DNA from: JBQTKD01 sp052389435
GTDB lineage: Bacteria; Actinomycetota; Actinomycetes; Sporichthyales; Sporichthyaceae
DNA length: 11,512 nucleotides
Direction of reading: 5' to 3'
NCBI GenBank assembly: GCA_052389435.1
Contig: JBQTIB010000177.1
Location: 1 to 11,512 of the forward strand
This document shows positions 1 to 6,795 of the stretch, in pieces. Both the position numbers and the translations under genes were made by a program. Within the stretch, counting starts at the first letter, position 1. Every line of letters starts with the position of its first letter. The notes beneath the pieces are model-generated. The model searched no databases. It was not told where the DNA came from and was given only the letters and a program-made list of their open reading frames with translations.

Positions 1-2
1 AG

Positions 3-707
3 TCCTGCGGCGCGCGGGCGACGGGCGGCGGACTTGCCGATCTGACGTGGCCTCAGGTCGGCGAACGCGCCGGACCGGACGCGATCCTGGCCGTGCCGCT
101 CGGCGCCACCGAGCAGCACGGCCCGCACCTGCCGCTGTCCGTCGACACCGACGTCGCCGTCGCCCTGTGCTCGGGGTTGGCCGCTGCGCGCGCGGGTGTC
201 TTCGTCGCGCCCGCGCTGCCCTACGGCTCCAGCGGCGAACACGCCGCGTTCCCCGGCACGCTCTCCATCGGCCAGGCGGCGCTGGAGCTCCTGCTCGTCG
301 AACTCGCGCGTTCCGCCGGCGAGACCTTCGCCAGCGTGCTGTTCGTCTGCGGGCACGGCGGCAACGCCGAGCCCGTCGCCCGCGCCGTAGACCTGCTGCG
401 GGCAGAGGCACGCGAGGTCCGCGCCCACTTCCCGCGCTGGCAGGGCGATCCGCACGCCGGCCGCCCCGAGACCGCCCTGGCCCTGGCTCTGGATCCGACC
501 CGCGTCCGGATGGACCTCGCGGTCCCCGGGGACCTGAGACCCCTCGCGGAGACTCTGCCGCTGATGCACGCCAACGGCGTCCGTGCCGTCAGTCCGTCGG
601 GGGTCCTCGGCGACCCGACCGGCGCCGACGCCGCCGAGGGCGCGGCCCTGCTGGCCCACCTCGTCGCCGCTCTGGTCGGCGACGTCGACCAGTGGCGGTC
701 GGGATGA
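3..707 (+). CDS. mftE: MftE, mycofactocin precursor peptide peptidase (5' end outside window)
   Basis: Creatininase-family, metal-dependent peptidase. In mycofactocin synthesis MftE releases the crosslinked C-terminal Val-Tyr product (AHDP) from the MftC-modified precursor MftA; this is known from the family. The sequence shows the family's metal-site motif GATEQHGPHLP (E37, H39 and H42, counted from the first in-frame codon), then SSGEH near residue 78, and CGHGGN near residue 117. The frame is open to the left edge with no ATG, GTG or TTG between 3 and 92. The stretch LADLTWPQV ahead of the metal site looks like genuine MftE N-terminal sequence, so the real start lies before the window and the GTG at 93 is probably internal. 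The TGA stop overlaps an ATG at 704. The rest of the mycofactocin block follows on the same strand. Confidence 0.9.
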   Translation, partial: SCGARATGGGLADLTWPQVGERAGPDAILAVPLGATEQHGPHLPLSVDTDVAVALCSGLAAARAGVFVAPALPYGSSGEHAAFPGTLSIGQAALELLLVELARSAGETFASVLFVCGHGGNAEPVARAVDLLRAEAREVRAHFPRWQGDPHAGRPETALALALDPTRVRMDLAVPGDLRPLAETLPLMHANGVRAVSPSGVLGDPTGADAAEGAALLAHLVAALVGDVDQWRSG

Positions 708-808
708 AGGCGTTCGTCCTCGGCGCGCCGGCGTGGGACGCCGCGACCCGCCCCGAAGCTCGCAAGCCGCGCTGTACGGCGTCGCTCGCGAACGAGGTGG
801 CCGCATGA
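704..808 (+). CDS. 34-codon translationally coupled small ORF, function unknown
   Basis: The ATG at 704 overlaps the mftE stop (ATGA), and the TGA at 806-808 overlaps the ATG of the following SDR gene at 805, again as ATGA. The peptide starts MKAFVLGAPAW and ends ASLANEVAA, with a basic middle (about 34 aa, one Cys). I recognise no family, signal peptide or membrane segment. No clear Shine-Dalgarno precedes its ATG, so any translation would depend on ribosomes finishing mftE. It may be a real small protein, a coupling leader that carries ribosomes across the 97-nt gap between mftE and the SDR, or a chance ORF. The double stop-start overlap is the only positive evidence. Three of its codons are less GC-rich than usual for the region (GAA, GCT, TGT). 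Confidence 0.35.
   Translation: MKAFVLGAPAWDAATRPEARKPRCTASLANEVAA
794..800 (+). promoter_or_regulatory. Ribosome binding site for the SDR gene
   Basis: GAGGTGG lies 4 nt before the ATG at 805. It supports that ATG over the in-frame ATG at 814 and over far-upstream starts in the same frame. It lies inside the coupled small ORF. Confidence 0.55.
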
Positions 809-1611
809 GTGGGATGCGGGTCGCGGTCGTCACCGGGGCGGCTCGGGGGATCGGCGCCGCCACCACGCTCGCGCTCGTCCGCGACGGGTGGGCGGTGCTG
901 GCGGTGGACTCCTGTGCCGAGGACACGTCCCTCGGGTACCGGATGGCCACGCGGGAGCAACTCGGAGACACCCTGTCCGCGGCCCGGGCGGCGGCGGGCG
1001 GCGAGGACCGCATCGCCGGCTGGGTCGCCGACGTGCGCGACGCCGACGCGTTGGTCGACGCGGTCGCCGACGCCGAAGGCCGCTGGGGCGGGCTCGACGC
1101 TGCCATCGCGTGCGCGGGCGTGATCGCGGGCGGAGCGGCCCAGTGGGACACCCCGATCGAAGCCGAGAAGACCGTGCTCGACGTCGACCTCGGGGGTGTG
1201 CTGAACCTGGCCCGCGCCGCGGTCCCGGCACTGCTGCGCCGCCCGTGGCCGCGGTACGGACGCTTCCTCGCCGTCGCCTCCAGCGCCGCGAGCATGGGCC
1301 TGCCGAACCTCGCCGCCTACTGCGCCGCGAAGGCCGGCGTCACCGGCCTGATCCGCGCGCTCGCCGTGGAACTCGGCGGCACCGGCGTGACCGCCAACGC
1401 CGTCAGCCCCGGCTCCACCGACACTGCGATGCTCGCCGAGTCCGCCCGCCTCTACGACCTGCCGGGCGCGCTGCACTTCGCCGAGCAGCAACCGCTCGGC
1501 CGCCTCATTGCGCCCGAGGAGGTCGCCGCGGTCCTGGTGTTCCTCGCCGGACTGGACTCGGCCGCGATGACCGGCGCGGTGGTCCCGGTCGACGGGGGGC
1601 TGGCCCTGTGA
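805..1611 (+). CDS. Mycofactocin-coupled SDR family oxidoreductase
   Basis: Short-chain dehydrogenase of 268 aa. The Rossmann nucleotide-binding motif TGAARGIG is at residues 10-17. D35 at the end of the second strand favours NAD(H) over NADP(H). An ACAG motif stands in the NNAG position at 102-105. The catalytic set is S159, Y172 and K176 (YCAAK). Residues 36-75 form an insertion after the second strand (DSCAEDTSLGYRMATREQL). Such an insertion is the mark of mycofactocin-associated SDRs, which are known or thought to hold their nicotinamide without exchange and to re-oxidise it through mycofactocin. The substrate, probably an alcohol, cannot be read from sequence. The gene lies inside the mft block between mftE and mftF, and its stop overlaps the mftF GTG, so it is co-transcribed with cofactor biosynthesis genes. 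Confidence 0.9.
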   Translation: MSGMRVAVVTGAARGIGAATTLALVRDGWAVLAVDSCAEDTSLGYRMATREQLGDTLSAARAAAGGEDRIAGWVADVRDADALVDAVADAEGRWGGLDAAIACAGVIAGGAAQWDTPIEAEKTVLDVDLGGVLNLARAAVPALLRRPWPRYGRFLAVASSAASMGLPNLAAYCAAKAGVTGLIRALAVELGGTGVTANAVSPGSTDTAMLAESARLYDLPGALHFAEQQPLGRLIAPEEVAAVLVFLAGLDSAAMTGAVVPVDGGLAL

Positions 1612-3044
1612 GCGCCGAGTCTGTGGCGGCCTGCCCCGTCCCGGTCGGGTTCGGGATCGCGTTCGATCCGAGCTGCGAGGAACCGACGCCGGGCACGCTC
1701 GTCGGCGGGACGCCGTCGCGGCTGCTGCGGCTCAACCTCCGGGGCCTCGAGGCGCTGGTCGAACTCCGCGCGGGCGAGGTCCGGACGCCCGCCGGCGCCG
1801 CCCTGGCCCGACGACTGTTCGACGCGGGCCTCGCCCACCCGATCCCGCCCGCGTCCGACCCCGACCTCACCGTCGTCGTCCCGGCCCACGACCGCACCGA
1901 CCTGCTCGCGGACTGCCTGCGCGCACTGGGAACTCGCTTCCCGGTCCTCGTGGTCGACGACGCCTCGCTCGACCCCGACGCCGTCGCGAAGGTCGCCGCC
2001 GACCACGGCGCGCGTCTGGTCCGCCGCGAGACCAACGGCGGTCCCGCCGCGGCCCGCAACACCGGACTCGCGCACGTCGCGACCGAACTCGTGGCGTTCG
2101 TCGACTCCGACGCGATCCCCACCGCGGACGACCTCGCGGGCATCGCCGCGCACCTGGCCGACCCCGCCGTCGCCGCCGCGGCCCCCCGCATCGTTCCGAC
2201 TCCACGGACCCGAGGCGTCCGAACGGACGTGCCCCCGGAGCCACGCTCTTTCGGAGGCCCCGGGGAAGGGGAAGCTCCCTGCGCCCTCGACCTCGGGGCT
2301 CGGCCGGCGCGGGTCGCGCCGTTCACCCGGGTGTCCTACGTGCCCTCGACCGTCCTCCTCGTGCGCCGCGCCGCGGCCGGCGGCTTCGACGAGTCCCTGC
2401 GCTACGGCGAGGACGTCGACCTGGTCTGGCGCCTGCACGCCGCGGGCCATCGGGTGCGCTACGACCCGAGCGTCGTGATCGGCCACCACGAGCCGACCAC
2501 CTGGCCGGCGCTGCTGGAACGGCGCTACCGGTACGGCACCTCCGCCGCGCCGCTGAGCCGCCGCCACCCGGGCACGTTCGTGCCGCTCGCGCTGGAACCG
2601 TTCACCGCCGCGGCCGTGGGCGCCGCCCTCATGCGCCGCCCGGGACTGGTGCTCGCGTTCCTGGGCGCGGCGCTGACCGACGAAGTTCTGATGCGACGTC
2701 ACATCGAATTGCCGGTGGCCGACGCCCCGCGCGCCGTCGCCGCACGCGCGGCGCGGACCTGGCGCGCCGGCGGCACCTACGCCGGGCAGGTCGCCGTACC
2801 GATCCTGCTCGCGGCGGCGGTGCGCCGACCTCGCGCCCGGCTTCCGCTGGCCGCCTGGCTGCTCGCCGAACCCGTGGCCGCCTGGCTGGCCGGACGCCAC
2901 GAGGGCGCGAAGCCCACCCGCGTCGCGGCGCACCTCGCCGAAGACGCCGCCTACGGCGCGGGCGTCCTCGCCGGCTGCGTGCGCGAACGCACCCTCTCCC
3001 CGATCAAGCCGTTGATTCGCCGTACCCGCAGGAGGACCGCATGA
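1608..3044 (+). CDS. mftF: MftF, mycofactocin glycosyltransferase
   Basis: GT2-family glycosyltransferase of 478 aa, close to the roughly 470 aa usual for MftF. In mycobacteria MftF attaches a beta-1,4-glucose chain to (pre-)mycofactocin. The first ~85 residues are the MftF-specific N-terminal region (VGGTPSRLLRLN). The GT-A fold then begins at TVVVPAHDR, with DDAS at 117-120 for nucleotide binding, a D-S-D metal motif at 166-168 and the catalytic-type GED at 267-269. After about residue 325 come hydrophobic stretches (around 330-350 and 388-425) that probably associate with the membrane. The GTG start at 1608 overlaps the SDR stop as GTGA and follows a G-run at 1594-1599. The gene ends in an ATGA overlap with mftD. 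Residues about 198-225 are unusual in sequence and codon use compared with the family. Confidence 0.9.
   Translation: MSAESVAACPVPVGFGIAFDPSCEEPTPGTLVGGTPSRLLRLNLRGLEALVELRAGEVRTPAGAALARRLFDAGLAHPIPPASDPDLTVVVPAHDRTDLLADCLRALGTRFPVLVVDDASLDPDAVAKVAADHGARLVRRETNGGPAAARNTGLAHVATELVAFVDSDAIPTADDLAGIAAHLADPAVAAAAPRIVPTPRTRGVRTDVPPEPRSFGGPGEGEAPCALDLGARPARVAPFTRVSYVPSTVLLVRRAAAGGFDESLRYGEDVDLVWRLHAAGHRVRYDPSVVIGHHEPTTWPALLERRYRYGTSAAPLSRRHPGTFVPLALEPFTAAAVGAALMRRPGLVLAFLGAALTDEVLMRRHIELPVADAPRAVAARAARTWRAGGTYAGQVAVPILLAAAVRRPRARLPLAAWLLAEPVAAWLAGRHEGAKPTRVAAHLAEDAAYGAGVLAGCVRERTLSPIKPLIRRTRRRTA
3030..3035 (+). promoter_or_regulatory. Strong Shine-Dalgarno for mftD
   Basis: AGGAGG lies inside the last codons of mftF, 5 nt before the ATG at 3041. 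It is the best ribosome binding site in the mft block and fixes the mftD start despite the ATGA overlap. It suggests that MftD is translated by independent initiation as well as by coupling. Confidence 0.75.
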
Positions 3045-4216
3045 CCGCCACCTGGTTCGAGACCGTCGCCGAGGCCCAGCGCCGCGCCAAGAAGCGGCTG
3101 CCGCGCAGTGTCTACAAGGCCCTGCTCGCCGGCTCGGAACGCGGCATCACCTACCGCGACAACCTGACGGCGTTCGGCGAACTCGGCTTCGCGCCCCACG
3201 TCGCCGGAGCGCCCGCCCAACGCGACCTCTCCACCGGCGTCATGGGCCAGCAACTCGCCCTGCCCGTCCTCATCTCCCCGACGGGCGTGCAGGCCGTACA
3301 CCCCGACGCCGAACTCGGCGTGGCCCGCGCGGCCGCTTCGCGGGGAATCGCCGTCGGCCTTTCCAGTTTTGCCAGCAAGCCCATCGAGGAGGTAGTCGCC
3401 CAGGGCGCCCCGACCTTCTTCCAGGTGTACTGGTGCGGGGACCGCGACACGATGGTCGCGCGTCTGGAAAGGGCCCGCGCCGCCGGCGCCGTCGGCCTGA
3501 TCGTGACGCTGGACTGGTCCTTCTCCCACGCCCGCGACTGGGGGAGCCCGAGCATCCCGCAGTCCATCGACTTCAAGACCGCGCTGAAGTTCGCCCCCGA
3601 GGTCCTCGTCCGTCCGCAGTGGCTCTACGACTTCGCCCGCTCCGGCAAGCTCCCCGACCTCGGCGTCCCGAACATGACCACCAGCAAGGACGCCCCGCCG
3701 CCCGGGTTCTTCGCCGCCTACGGCGAATGGATGATGACGCCGCCCCCGTCGTGGGAGGACGTCGCCTGGCTGCGTTCGCAGTGGGACGGCCCCTGCATGC
3801 TCAAGGGCATCATCCGCGTCGACGACGCCAAACGCGCGGTCCAGGCCGGCATGACGGCCATCTCCGTCTCCAACCACGGCGGCAACAACCTCGACGGCAC
3901 GCCCGCCGCGATCCGCTCCCTGCCCGGCATCGCCCAGGCGGTCGGCGGCGAGATCGAGGTCGTCCTCGACGGCGGGATTCGCCGAGGCAGCGACGTCGTC
4001 AAGGCGATGGCCTTCGGCGCCCGCGCGGTGATGATCGGCCGCGCCTACCTCTGGGGCCTCGCCGCGGGCGGGCAGGGCGGCGTCGAGAATGTGCTCGACA
4101 TCTTCCGCAACGGCATCGACTCCACGCTCCTCGCGCTCGGCAAGGCCTCCGTCGCCGACCTCGACTCCTCCGACCTCGTCGTCCCGGCGGACTTCCAGCG
4201 ACACCTGGGGCACTGA
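3041..4216 (+). CDS. mftD: MftD, FMN-dependent pre-mycofactocin synthase
   Basis: Protein of 391 aa in the FMN-dependent alpha-hydroxy-acid oxidase fold (lactate/glycolate oxidase superfamily). MftD is known to carry out the oxidative deamination that turns AHDP into pre-mycofactocin, the redox-active core. The sequence shows the TIM-barrel landmarks in order: an early ISPTGVQAVHP segment that binds FMN, K255 in MLKGI, the catalytic His279 within SNHGGNNLDG (277-286), then DGGIRRGSDVVKAMAFGA and IGRAYLWGLAAGGQGGV for the FMN phosphate. The N-N after the two glycines is typical of MftD; generic lactate oxidases usually have R-Q there. The start is set by the AGGAGG at 3030 and the overlap with mftF. 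mftD is the last gene of the block, whereas in the usual order it precedes mftE. Confidence 0.93.
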   Translation: MTATWFETVAEAQRRAKKRLPRSVYKALLAGSERGITYRDNLTAFGELGFAPHVAGAPAQRDLSTGVMGQQLALPVLISPTGVQAVHPDAELGVARAAASRGIAVGLSSFASKPIEEVVAQGAPTFFQVYWCGDRDTMVARLERARAAGAVGLIVTLDWSFSHARDWGSPSIPQSIDFKTALKFAPEVLVRPQWLYDFARSGKLPDLGVPNMTTSKDAPPPGFFAAYGEWMMTPPPSWEDVAWLRSQWDGPCMLKGIIRVDDAKRAVQAGMTAISVSNHGGNNLDGTPAAIRSLPGIAQAVGGEIEVVLDGGIRRGSDVVKAMAFGARAVMIGRAYLWGLAAGGQGGVENVLDIFRNGIDSTLLALGKASVADLDSSDLVVPADFQRHLGH

Positions 4217-4220
4217 CCAA

Positions 4221-4251
4221 TTCGAAACGCGCAGTCTTCGCCCAATAGCCT
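4221..4251 (+). promoter_or_regulatory. Candidate promoter of a leaderless lysS transcript
   Basis: TAGCCT at 4246-4251 fits the actinobacterial -10 pattern TANNNT. Its last T is 7 nt before the G of the GTG start at 4259, so transcription would begin at or within one base of the start codon. A weak -35 (TTCGAA, 4221-4226) lies 19 bp upstream. There is no Shine-Dalgarno in the 42-nt gap after mftD, which supports leaderless initiation. Confidence 0.45.
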
Positions 4252-4258
4252 GCAGCAC

Positions 4259-5764
4259 GTGAGCGACGAGACCAGCACCCCGGAAACCGACGACGAGCTG
4301 CCCGAACAGGTACGCATCCGCCGCGAGAAGTACGAGCGGCTGCGCGCCGCGGGCGTCGATCCGTATCCGGTGGGCTACGCCCGCACGGCGTCCGTCGCCG
4401 AGGTCGTGGCCGCGCATCCGAATCTGGAGCCGGACACCGCCACCGGAACGACGGTCGGAATCGCCGGGCGCGTGATGCTCTCGCGCACCGGCGGAAAGCT
4501 CTGCTTTGCGACGCTGCGCGACGGCACCGGCGACCTGCAGGTCATGCTCTCCCTCGACAGGGTCGGCGAGGAACGACTGGCGGCGTGGAAGACCGACGTC
4601 GACCTCGGCGACCACGTCGGCATCACCGGCGAGGTCATCACCTCCAAGCGCGGCGAACTCTCGGTCTTGGCCAGCGAATGGACCCTCACCGCCAAGTGCC
4701 TGCGGCCACTGCCGGACAAGCACAAGGGGTTGTCGGACCCCGAGGCGCTCGTGCGTCAGCGCTATGTCGACCTGATCGTGAATCCCGAGGCCCGCACGAT
4801 GCTCGCCGTGCGCTCGGAGGCGGTCCGATCGCTGCGCAACACCCTTGCGCAGGCGAACTTTCTCGAGGTCGAAACTCCGATGCTGCAGGCGGTGCACGGC
4901 GGGGCGAACGCGCGGCCGTTCGTCACCCACATCAACGCCTACGACGCGCAGCTTTTCCTGCGCATCGCCCCGGAGTTGTTTCTGAAGCGCCTCGCGGTCG
5001 GCGGTGTCGAGAAGGTCTTCGAGATCAACCGAAACTTCCGCAACGAGGGCGCGGACGCAACGCACAATCCCGAGTTCACGATGCTGGAGGCCTACGAGGC
5101 CTACGGCGACTACGACACGATGGCCGTGCTCATCCAGCGCCTCATTCAGACCGCCGCGGTCGATGCACTCGGCAGCACCGTGGTCCGCCGAGGCGACGCC
5201 GAATACGACATCGGCGGCGAGTGGCGCGCGGTGACGGTGAACCAGGGATTGTCCGAGGCGCTCGGCACCGAGATCACCGCAGACACCGAACTGCCCGAGT
5301 TGGTCGCGTTGTGCGAGAAGGCGGGCGTTCCGAACGATCCGTCGTGGAACCGGGGCCAGGTGATTCTCGAGATGTACGAGCACCTGCTCGAGGAGCACAC
5401 GGTGCTGCCGACCTTCTACCGCGATTTCCCCACCGAGGTCTCTCCGTTGACCCGCGCACACCGCAGCGACCCGCGGCTGGCCGAGCGGTGGGACCTCGTC
5501 GCGTTCGGCACCGAGATCGGTACGGCCTATTCCGAACTCATCGACCCGGTCGAGCAGCGTGCCCGCTTCACGGCCCAGTCGCTGCTCGCGGCGGGCGGCG
5601 ACCCGGAGGCCATGCAGCTCGACGAGGACTTTCTCCGCGCACTCGAATACGCAATGCCCCCAACCGGCGGTCTCGGAATGGGGGTCGATCGGATGCTGAT
5701 GATGTTCACAGGCGCGTCGGTGCGCCAAACGGTGCTGTTCCCGTTCGTGCGGCCGCAAAGCTGA
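4259..5764 (+). CDS. lysS: Class II lysyl-tRNA synthetase
   Basis: LysS of 501 aa, full length for the bacterial enzyme. It charges tRNA-Lys with lysine using ATP, in the cytoplasm. The N-terminal OB-fold anticodon-binding domain (about 65-150) includes GRVMLSRTGGKLCFATLRDG. The class II catalytic core follows: motif 1 ends at FLEVETPML near residue 210, motif 2 is FEINRNFRNEGADATHNPEFTM (about 254-276, with R261 contacting ATP), and motif 3 is GGLGMGVDRMLMMF (470-483, with R478). The usual SELNDP loop reads SELIDP here, a substitution that I believe occurs in other actinobacterial LysS. The GTG start has no Shine-Dalgarno, consistent with a leaderless mRNA. It starts 42 nt after mftD with no terminator visible between, so read-through from the mft block is possible. 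Confidence 0.96.
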   Translation: MSDETSTPETDDELPEQVRIRREKYERLRAAGVDPYPVGYARTASVAEVVAAHPNLEPDTATGTTVGIAGRVMLSRTGGKLCFATLRDGTGDLQVMLSLDRVGEERLAAWKTDVDLGDHVGITGEVITSKRGELSVLASEWTLTAKCLRPLPDKHKGLSDPEALVRQRYVDLIVNPEARTMLAVRSEAVRSLRNTLAQANFLEVETPMLQAVHGGANARPFVTHINAYDAQLFLRIAPELFLKRLAVGGVEKVFEINRNFRNEGADATHNPEFTMLEAYEAYGDYDTMAVLIQRLIQTAAVDALGSTVVRRGDAEYDIGGEWRAVTVNQGLSEALGTEITADTELPELVALCEKAGVPNDPSWNRGQVILEMYEHLLEEHTVLPTFYRDFPTEVSPLTRAHRSDPRLAERWDLVAFGTEIGTAYSELIDPVEQRARFTAQSLLAAGGDPEAMQLDEDFLRALEYAMPPTGGLGMGVDRMLMMFTGASVRQTVLFPFVRPQS

Positions 5765-5769
5765 ACGGC

Positions 5770-6273
5770 GTGGCGGGCCAGGCGTTGATCCGCCGCGCGC
5801 GTACCGCGGACGTTCGGGCGATCGGCACCTTCATCGAGGTGTACTCCAGCGACCGGATTCTGTTGCGCAAGCCCACCGTCAAACTGTACGAGGACGTGCA
5901 GGAGTTCTGGGTCGCCGAACTCGACGGACGGGTCGTCGGGTGCGGCGCACTGCACGTCATGTGGGAGGACCTCGCCGAGGTCCGTTCCCTCGCGGTGGTT
6001 CCGGAACTGCGCGGTGCCGGGATCGGGCACCTCATTCTGGGCCAACTGATCGAAATCGCGCGTGAACTCGGGGTGCGCCGAGTGTTCTGCCTGACCTTCG
6101 AAGTCGATTTTTTCGGCAGCCACGGATTCCGGGTCATCGACGACGTCCCGGTCGCGCCGGAGGTCTTCGCCGCGATTCTCGAGTCCTACGACGAAGGCGT
6201 TGCGGAGTTCTTGGACCTCGAACGGGTGAAGCCCAACACCCTTGGCAACTCTCGGATGCTGCTCGAGCTCTAG
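5770..6273 (+). CDS. argA: GNAT-family amino-acid N-acetyltransferase (N-acetylglutamate synthase type)
   Basis: Acetyltransferase of 167 aa that closely follows the pattern of mycobacterial Rv2747, a short stand-alone N-acetylglutamate synthase. That enzyme transfers acetyl from acetyl-CoA to glutamate (and glutamine) as the first step of arginine synthesis. Visible marks are IRRARTADV at the start, YEDVQEFWVAE, GCGALHVMWEDLAEVRSLAV (strands 3-4), the acetyl-CoA pyrophosphate loop R81-G-A-G-I-G86, TFEVDFFGSHGFR, and the family's C-terminal FLDLERVKPNTLGNSRMLL. The GTG at 5770 is 5 nt after the lysS stop, so the two genes are surely co-transcribed. There is no clear Shine-Dalgarno, so translation is probably coupled to lysS. 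The symbol is by homology to the Rv2747 type; it is not related to the long E. coli ArgA with its kinase-like domain. Confidence 0.85.
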   Translation: MAGQALIRRARTADVRAIGTFIEVYSSDRILLRKPTVKLYEDVQEFWVAELDGRVVGCGALHVMWEDLAEVRSLAVVPELRGAGIGHLILGQLIEIARELGVRRVFCLTFEVDFFGSHGFRVIDDVPVAPEVFAAILESYDEGVAEFLDLERVKPNTLGNSRMLLEL

Positions 6274-6287
6274 CCGGTCGGGTGCGG

Positions 6288-6293
6288 CACAAT
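6288..6293 (+). promoter_or_regulatory. Weak candidate -10 for lsr2 in an AT-richer patch
   Basis: CACAAT at 6288-6293 is the best -10-like hexamer in the 103-nt gap before lsr2, but no convincing -35 sits 16-19 bp upstream. Bases 6288-6330 contain more A/T than their surroundings (AATTGCA, GAATTC, CTTTGCTTT). Lsr2 proteins prefer AT-rich DNA, so autoregulation here is possible; this is inference only. Confidence 0.25.
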
Positions 6294-6376
6294 TGCATTC
6301 CCCTCGAATTCCTGCTTTGCTTTCCCCGCCCCGATGGGCGCGTGTCCGCCGTTCACGAAAGCAGAGGAATCCCGCG

Positions 6377-6709
6377 ATGGCTTCGAAGACTCTCGTCATT
6401 CTCGAGGACGACCTCGACGGCGGTGAGGCCGACGAGACGGTCTCGTTCTCTCTCGACGGCGTCTCGTACGAGATCGACCTGTCCGCGAAGAACGCCGGAA
6501 AGCTTCGGGACTCCCTTGCCGGCTATGTCGGTGCAGCGCGTCGAGTCGGCGGCCGTGCCGCCCGTGGTCGTGCGGCCACTCGTACCTCTCGCACCGGAAC
6601 CGCGAACACCGCGGACGTGCGCGAATGGGCTCGCAAGAAGGGCTACGAGGTCAGCGAGCGCGGTCGCATCCCCGCCAACATCGTCGAGGCCTACAACGCC
6701 GCGCACTAG
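6377..6709 (+). CDS. lsr2: Lsr2 nucleoid-associated protein
   Basis: Lsr2 of 110 aa, the actinobacterial H-NS-like protein that bridges AT-rich DNA and silences acquired and secondary-metabolism genes. The N-terminal oligomerisation domain (about 1-55) carries the family pattern LVILEDDLDGG-EADETVSFSLDGVSYEIDLS. A basic linker rich in Arg (about 56-75) follows. The C-terminal DNA-binding domain (VREWARKKGYEVSERGRIP) has the AT-hook-like R95-G96-R97 that enters the minor groove. The start is fixed by an AGAGGA Shine-Dalgarno at 6363-6368, 8 nt before the ATG. It ends at a strong hairpin terminator, so lsr2 closes the lysS-argA-lsr2 run. Confidence 0.95.
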   Translation: MASKTLVILEDDLDGGEADETVSFSLDGVSYEIDLSAKNAGKLRDSLAGYVGAARRVGGRAARGRAATRTSRTGTANTADVREWARKKGYEVSERGRIPANIVEAYNAAH

Positions 6710-6725
6710 CTCCCGAACAGCAAAC

Positions 6726-6770
6726 AGCCGGCGGCACCTCGAGGGTGCCGCCGGCTTTCTGCGCTTTTTT
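6726..6770 (+). terminator. Intrinsic terminator after lsr2
   Basis: The perfect 13-bp stem AGCCGGCGGCACC (6726-6738) pairs with GGTGCCGCCGGCT (6744-6756) across a 5-nt loop, and is followed by TTTCT and a T6 run at 6765-6770. It lies 16 nt past the lsr2 stop and 26 nt before the stop of the convergent minus-strand gene. The stem may serve both strands, though the T-run favours the plus strand. Confidence 0.9.
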
Positions 6771-6795
6771 GCGGTTGGGAGCACAGCCTCGCCGA

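Noticed and set aside
888..1607. Upstream extension of the mftF frame by 240 codons over the SDR gene
   Set aside because: The extension is Arg/Gly-rich out-of-frame reading of the SDR. The GTG at 1608 gives the normal MftF N-terminus and length.
5537..5557. SELIDP in place of SELNDP in LysS as a possible loss of function
   Set aside because: All three class II motifs are intact, and I recall other actinobacterial LysS proteins with non-Asn residues at this position.
2951..5758. 935-codon open frame on the minus strand opposite mftD and lysS
   Set aside because: It runs antisense to two clear genes with intact family motifs. High GC in third positions removes stops in the opposite frame, and the translation is low-complexity and matches no family.
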